From RGIG5612 sp045546255 (GTDB lineage Bacteria > Bacillota > Clostridia > Lachnospirales > Lachnospiraceae), in the NCBI GenBank assembly GCA_045546255.1, contig JAZQCK010000035.1, forward strand, positions 1-64,000: a DNA stretch of 64,000 bases. Direction: 5' to 3'. The translations under genes and the position numbers were made by a program. The notes under the pieces were generated by a model. The model searched no databases and was not told the DNA's origin. It saw nothing but the letters and a program-made list of their open reading frames with translations. Below are positions 59,596 through 64,000 of this stretch, in pieces (within the stretch, counting starts at the first letter, position 1; each line of letters opens with the position of its first letter).

Positions 59596-62500
59596 TTATT
59601 CCGCGTCGATCGTTGAAATATCCGGAATCAGTTCTTCTAAGATATCGAGCATGATGCGGACGGTATCAAGCGATGTAAAGATCGTGACGCCGTTCTGCAC
59701 AGCGCACTGGCGCATCGCAACACCGTTGATGTAATGGATACCGGAAAGAATCGCACGCGTGTTGATGATATAGCTGACTCTTCCCGAGCGGATCACATCT
59801 AAGATCTCTTCGCTGCCTTCTGAAAGGTTCGGGTGCTTCTGGCAGCGGATTCCATGGTCTTTAATAAAATCTGCCGTCATAGTTGTCGCTTCGATATTAA
59901 ATCCGAGATCATAGAAGCGACGGACCAGAGGAAGCGTCTCTTCTTTGTCTTCATCTGCAACGGTCACTAATACGCTTCCGCTGTCTTTGACGGTCACGCC
60001 GGCAGCAAGGAGCGATTTATAGAGCGCACGATTGATCTGCTTATCGTAGCCGATTGCCTCACCTGTGGACTTCATCTCCGGTGAAAGATAAGCATCCATG
60101 CCGTCTAATTTCTGGAAAGAAAAGGCAGGTGCCTTAACGTACCATCTCTTGCTTTCTGCCGGGCGGAGCTCTGTGATGCCTTGATCTTTCAGGCTTTCTC
60201 CGAGCATCACGCGTGTCGCGATCGTAACAAGATTGCAGTTCGTAGACTTCGAAAGGAACGGAACGCTCCTTGAAGCTCTCGGGTTTACTTCGATGACATA
60301 GACGTGTTCTTCACTGTCAACGATAAACTGGATATTGAACAGACCAACGATGCCGATTCCAAGGCCCAGCCGATTTGTGTAATCAGCGATGGTATCTTTC
60401 ACTTTCTCGGAAATCGAAAACGGCGGATAGACGCTGATGCTGTCTCCAGAGTGGACACCGGTCCGCTCAACCAGCTCCATGATGCCAGGGAGGAAGACCT
60501 GCTCTCCGTCGCAGATCGCATCGATTTCAACTTCTTTACCGACAAGATATTTATCGATCAGGACCGGTTTGTCTTCATCAACTTCTACCGCATTCTTTAA
60601 ATATTTGCGGAGCATGGTTTCGTTCGCAACAATCTCCATAGCACGTCCGCCAAGGACAAAGCTTGGTCTTACGAGGACCGGATAGCCGATGCGTTCCGCA
60701 GCTTCTACGCCCGCCTCGATATTTGTCACAGCTTCGCCCTGTGGATTCGGGATTCCTAAGGAGATGATCAGCTCGTTAAACAAGTCTCTGTCTTCTGCCT
60801 TATCGATCGCGATCTTATCTGTTCCTATGATCTTTACGCCGCGCTTTGTAAGAGGAGCTGCAAGGTTCACTGCAGTCTGTCCGCCGAGCGTTGCGATCAC
60901 GCCGATCGGATTTTCCAAATGAATGATGTTCATGACATCTTCGCAGGTCAACGGCTCAAAATAGAGTTTGTCTGCAGTTGTGTAGTCGGTAGAGACGGTC
61001 TCAGGGTTATTATTGATAACGATTGCCTCATAGCCGGCTTCGCGGATCGTACGGAGCGCATGAACTGTTGAGTAGTCAAATTCCACGCCCTGGCCGATAC
61101 GGATCGGGCCGGAACCTAAAACGATGATCTTCTTATTATCCGATACGATGGATTCGTTTTCGTCTGCATAGGTCGAGTAGAAGTACGGCACGTAACTGTC
61201 AAACTCGCTGGCACAAGTGTCGATCATTTTATAGACCGGAAAAAGACCTTCTTTACGGCGGAGTTCGTAGACTTCATCCTCTTCCATCTTCCAAAGCTCA
61301 GCAACATAGGAATCGGAAAAGCCCAGGCGTTTCGCTTCTTTTAAATGCTCGAAAGAACCAACGTTTTCTTCCATTTCCCGTTCGAAATCAACGATGTGTT
61401 TGATCTTATCGAGGAAGAACATATCGATGCCCGTGATATCGCAGATGCGGGAATGGTCAACGCCCATCCACATGAGCTGCGAGATCGCATAGAGGCGGTC
61501 ATCCGTTCCTTCTTTAATGTAATCTAGGAGTTCTTCTACGCTCATATGCTCGGAGTCGAACTTCGGCATATGGAGGTGGTTCTTGCTTTCTTCGAGAGAA
61601 CGGATCGCTTTTAAGAGGCTCTCTTCAAAGGTCCGGCCGATACTCATAACTTCGCCGGTTGCCTTCATCTGTGTCGACAGTTTATTCTGAGCTGCCGGGA
61701 ATTTATCAAACGGGAAGCGTGGCATCTTGGTCACGACATAGTCCAGGCTTGGCTCAAAGGAAGCCGGCGTATTTGCCAGAGGAATTTCATCCAAGTGCAT
61801 ACCGACGGCAATCTTTGCAGAAACTCTTGCGATCGGATAGCCGCTGGCTTTAGAAGCCAGTGCAGAGGATCTGGAAACCCTCGGATTGACTTCAATAACA
61901 TAATAACGCAGAGAGTTTGGGTCCAAGGCAAACTGGCAGTTGCAGCCGCCTTTGACGTCCAGCGCACGGATGATCTTCAGCGCGCTGTCTCTCAGCATAT
62001 GATATTCTTTATTGGTCAAAGTCTGGCTCGGAGCAATGACGATGGAATCACCGGTATGGATACCGACAGGGTCTAAGTTTTCCATGTTGCAGACAGTGAG
62101 TGCAGTGTCGTTCGCATCGCGCATGACTTCGTACTCGATCTCTTTATAGCCTTTGATGCTTTTTTCTACGAGTACCTGATGCACAGGGGAAAGCTCCAAG
62201 GCTTTTTTCATTACGACTTTCAGTTCTTCCGGATCATCGGCGAATCCGCTTCCTGTTCCGCCGAGTGTAAAGGCAGGGCGGAGAATGACCGGGTAGCCGA
62301 TCTCTTTCGCAGCTTTTAATCCTTCTTCGATGCTGTATGTAATGATAGATGGAATCACGGGTTCGCCGATCTTTTCGCAAAGCTCCTTAAATAGCTCGCG
62401 GTCTTCGGCTGCTTCAATGGATTCCGCACTGGTTCCTAAGATTTCGATGCCACACTCTTCTAAGACGCCATCTTTTGCAAGTTCGACGGCAAGATTCAAT

Positions 62501-62784
62501 CCTGTCTGTCCGCCGATTCCCGGAACGATCGCATCCGGGCGCTCTAAGCGGCAGATGCGGGAGACATATTCCAGGGTCAGAGGCTCCATGTAAACTTTAT
62601 CTGCAATGATCGTATCCGTCATGATCGTTGCCGGATTGGAGTTTGCCAGAATGACTTCATATCCTTCTTCCTTTAAGGCAAGGCATGCCTGGGTTCCGGC
62701 ATAATCAAATTCTGCCGCCTGTCCGATCACGATGGGGCCGGAGCCGATCACTAAGATTTTGTGGATGTCTGTTCTCTTAGGCAT
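59596..62784 (-). CDS. carB: Carbamoyl-phosphate synthase large subunit
   Basis: 1062 residues, full length. Two homologous ATP-grasp halves are visible: IGSGPIVIGQAAEFDYAGTQACLALKEEGYE, and LGSGPIRIGQGVEFDYSTVHALRTIREAGYE near residue 555. Each is followed by its ENLDPVGIHTGDSIVIAP or ERTGVHSGDSISVYPPF segment. A C-terminal methylglyoxal-synthase-like allosteric domain follows (from about 930). It makes carbamoyl phosphate for pyrimidines and arginine from ammonia delivered by CarA. It overlaps carA by 8 bases. Confidence 0.97.
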   Translation of the reverse strand: MPKRTDIHKILVIGSGPIVIGQAAEFDYAGTQACLALKEEGYEVILANSNPATIMTDTIIADKVYMEPLTLEYVSRICRLERPDAIVPGIGGQTGLNLAVELAKDGVLEECGIEILGTSAESIEAAEDRELFKELCEKIGEPVIPSIITYSIEEGLKAAKEIGYPVILRPAFTLGGTGSGFADDPEELKVVMKKALELSPVHQVLVEKSIKGYKEIEYEVMRDANDTALTVCNMENLDPVGIHTGDSIVIAPSQTLTNKEYHMLRDSALKIIRALDVKGGCNCQFALDPNSLRYYVIEVNPRVSRSSALASKASGYPIARVSAKIAVGMHLDEIPLANTPASFEPSLDYVVTKMPRFPFDKFPAAQNKLSTQMKATGEVMSIGRTFEESLLKAIRSLEESKNHLHMPKFDSEHMSVEELLDYIKEGTDDRLYAISQLMWMGVDHSRICDITGIDMFFLDKIKHIVDFEREMEENVGSFEHLKEAKRLGFSDSYVAELWKMEEDEVYELRRKEGLFPVYKMIDTCASEFDSYVPYFYSTYADENESIVSDNKKIIVLGSGPIRIGQGVEFDYSTVHALRTIREAGYEAIVINNNPETVSTDYTTADKLYFEPLTCEDVMNIIHLENPIGVIATLGGQTAVNLAAPLTKRGVKIIGTDKIAIDKAEDRDLFNELIISLGIPNPQGEAVTNIEAGVEAAERIGYPVLVRPSFVLGGRAMEIVANETMLRKYLKNAVEVDEDKPVLIDKYLVGKEVEIDAICDGEQVFLPGIMELVERTGVHSGDSISVYPPFSISEKVKDTIADYTNRLGLGIGIVGLFNIQFIVDSEEHVYVIEVNPRASRSVPFLSKSTNCNLVTIATRVMLGESLKDQGITELRPAESKRWYVKAPAFSFQKLDGMDAYLSPEMKSTGEAIGYDKQINRALYKSLLAAGVTVKDSGSVLVTVADEDKEETLPLVRRFYDLGFNIEATTMTADFIKDHGIRCQKHPNLSEGSEEILDVIRSGRVSYIINTRAILSGIHYINGVAMRQCAVQNGVTIFTSLDTVRIMLDILEELIPDISTIDAE

Positions 62785-63871
62785 GAACCTTCACCTCCTC
62801 CATGATCCGGATGAACTTGTCGAAAAGATACTTGCTGTCTTGCGGCCCCGGCGCACTTTCCGGATGGTACTGCACGCTGAAGACGCGGTCTTTTTCACAT
62901 TCCAATCCTTCTACGGTCTGATCGAGCAGATTGATATGCGTTACCTGTAAGCCGGTTCCTTCGACAGAATCTGTATCCACAGCGTAGCTGTGATTCTGGG
63001 AAGTGACTTCCACTTTCCCTGTCAGAATGTTTTTAACCGGGTGGTTTCCGCCACGATGTCCAAATTTTAATTTATAAGTTTTTGCGCCATAAGAAAGCGC
63101 GATCATCTGATGACCTAGGCAGATGCCGAAGATCGGATATTTGCCTTTCAGGGCTTTGACGGTCTCGATTACTTCTACCACGTCTTCCGGATCTCCGGGA
63201 CCGTTGGATAAGAAAATGCCATCTGGTTTCATGAATTCAATTTCTTTAGCCGTTGTGTTATATGGAACGACCGTCACATTGCATCCGCATTCATTCAGGC
63301 AACGGATAATGTTCAGCTTGATTCCACAGTCGATTGCAACGACATTATACTTATGGTCTGCGGTGCGGCTGTACCAGCGTTTTTTGCAGCTGACGCGGGA
63401 CACCTGATCATGAGGGACTGGCGTGTTTTTAATAATATCCAGGCCTTCTTTGAGGCTCGTTTCTGCAGAGGTGATCAGTACCCTTCTGGATCCTAAGTCG
63501 CGAATGCTGCGCGTGATCTTTCTGGTATCGACGCCGGAGATTCCCGGAATACCATATTCTTCTAAAAGCTCTGATAGCGTTTTTGTATAACGGAAGTTGG
63601 AAGGCATGTCATTATAGTCATAAACGATCAGGCCTCCTAAAGAAGGAATCTTGGTTTCAAAATCATCATCGGTGATTCCATAGTTGCCGATCAGCGGATA
63701 GGTCATAACGACCATCTGGTCCGTGTAAGAAGGATCAGATACGATTTCCTGGTATCCGACCATGGAGGTGTTAAATACGATTTCACAGACCCGGTCTGTA
63801 TTGCTGCCGAATCCGTAGCCTAAATATTCACTTCCGTCTTCTAAAATGATTTTACGGTCTTTTTGTTTCAT
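62777..63871 (-). CDS. carA: Carbamoyl-phosphate synthase small (glutaminase) subunit
   Basis: 364 residues from ATG 63871, behind GGAGC; an ATG 42 bases upstream lacks a ribosome site. N-terminal CPSase_sm domain (ILEDGSEYLGYGFGSN, FNTSMVGYQEI), then a class I glutamine amidotransferase with nucleophile in FGICLGHQMIALSYGAKTYK and QYHPESAPGP carrying the catalytic His and Glu. No pyrimidine or arginine attenuator is visible in the 26 bases between it and the upstream gene, so it is probably a downstream member of a larger operon. Confidence 0.96.
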   Translation of the reverse strand: MKQKDRKIILEDGSEYLGYGFGSNTDRVCEIVFNTSMVGYQEIVSDPSYTDQMVVMTYPLIGNYGITDDDFETKIPSLGGLIVYDYNDMPSNFRYTKTLSELLEEYGIPGISGVDTRKITRSIRDLGSRRVLITSAETSLKEGLDIIKNTPVPHDQVSRVSCKKRWYSRTADHKYNVVAIDCGIKLNIIRCLNECGCNVTVVPYNTTAKEIEFMKPDGIFLSNGPGDPEDVVEVIETVKALKGKYPIFGICLGHQMIALSYGAKTYKLKFGHRGGNHPVKNILTGKVEVTSQNHSYAVDTDSVEGTGLQVTHINLLDQTVEGLECEKDRVFSVQYHPESAPGPQDSKYLFDKFIRIMEEVKVHA

Positions 63872-63896
63872 CTGCTTAAGCTCCGTGTTTTTTAAT

Positions 63897-64000
63897 TTAT
63901 GAGTAACGTGCAATAATGCTTTCTGCTATTTCCCGCCTGGATTTACAATGGTCCATCGCCTGTTTTTCAATATGATGATGGGCTGTTTCTTCGTCCATCT
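63897..64000 (-). CDS. 3' end of an unidentified gene upstream of carA
   Basis: A frame open to the window edge and ending in TAA at 63897-63899. Its last 33 residues are charged and helical, with a His run after MDEETA and the ending IAESIIARYS. An ATG at 63998 is possible, but the frame continues past the edge. Not recognised; codon use is like the neighbours. Probably co-transcribed with carAB. Confidence 0.45.
   Translation of the reverse strand, partial: MDEETAHHHIEKQAMDHCKSRREIAESIIARYS

Overview
The window looks like chromosomal DNA of a low- to mid-GC Clostridia member, most likely Lachnospiraceae-like. The signs are complete AGGAGG-type ribosome sites, frequent TTG/GTG starts, T-box and cobalamin riboswitches, an oxygen-independent (Cbi-type) corrin pathway, a K+-dependent membrane pyrophosphatase, and fused aroE-aroK and cobA-hemD genes. 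The genus assignment is inference; no rRNA is present.

Layout. 1-1.6 kb: 3' part of a membrane pyrophosphatase gene, then a tRNA-Val on the minus strand with a partial duplicate of its 3' end. 1.7-11.8 kb: a transglutaminase-like lipoprotein, a compact type IV pilus/type II secretion-like cluster (GspF-type platform, four small single-pass proteins, a PilT-type ATPase), a winged-helix/BTAD regulator with a degenerate GGDEF end, and a 1171-residue REC-GGDEF-EAL-PASx3-GGDEF protein. 11.9-12.5 kb: a lone minus-strand lipoprotein.

12.5-46.3 kb: one long plus-strand block for tetrapyrrole and corrin synthesis and for surface capture. Cobalamin riboswitch 1 leads into an exported, lipid-anchored CbiK-like chelatase and a NEAT-like lipoprotein. 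hemA-hemB-hemL-hemC-cobA/hemD-cbiL, an ABC-2 exporter pair, a cytosolic cbiK, two more NEAT-like proteins and sirC follow. Riboswitch 2 then leads into a 1177-residue modular surface protein, a substrate-binding lipoprotein and a FecCD/BtuCD-type permease and ATPase. The block ends with cbiD-F-G-H-(JET)-A-B-cobD-cbiP-cbiC. The enzymes run from glutamyl-tRNA to adenosylcobinamide phosphate; the adenosyltransferase and the cobU/cobS/cobT/cobC group are not in the window.

46.3-58 kb: aromatic amino acid synthesis. A minus-strand aroF-tyrA pair lies behind a tyrosine-rich leader peptide attenuator and diverges from plus-strand pheA-aroB-aroC-aroEK-aroA. A repeat array, a second and unrelated-subtype DAHP synthase, and a Trp T-box controlling a trpB2-type gene follow. 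58-64 kb: a nitroreductase-fold protein, a tiny hydrophobic toxin-like peptide, and carAB on the minus strand.

The most novel-looking element is the riboswitch-controlled surface set at 12.5-34.8 kb. At least five copies of a NEAT-like beta domain sit in four exported proteins. Two of these proteins also carry a single lobe of a periplasmic-binding protein. They are encoded together with an exported CbiK-like protein and a BtuCDF-type importer. I infer a cell-surface relay for corrinoids, other tetrapyrroles or their metal; the ligand cannot be read from the sequence.
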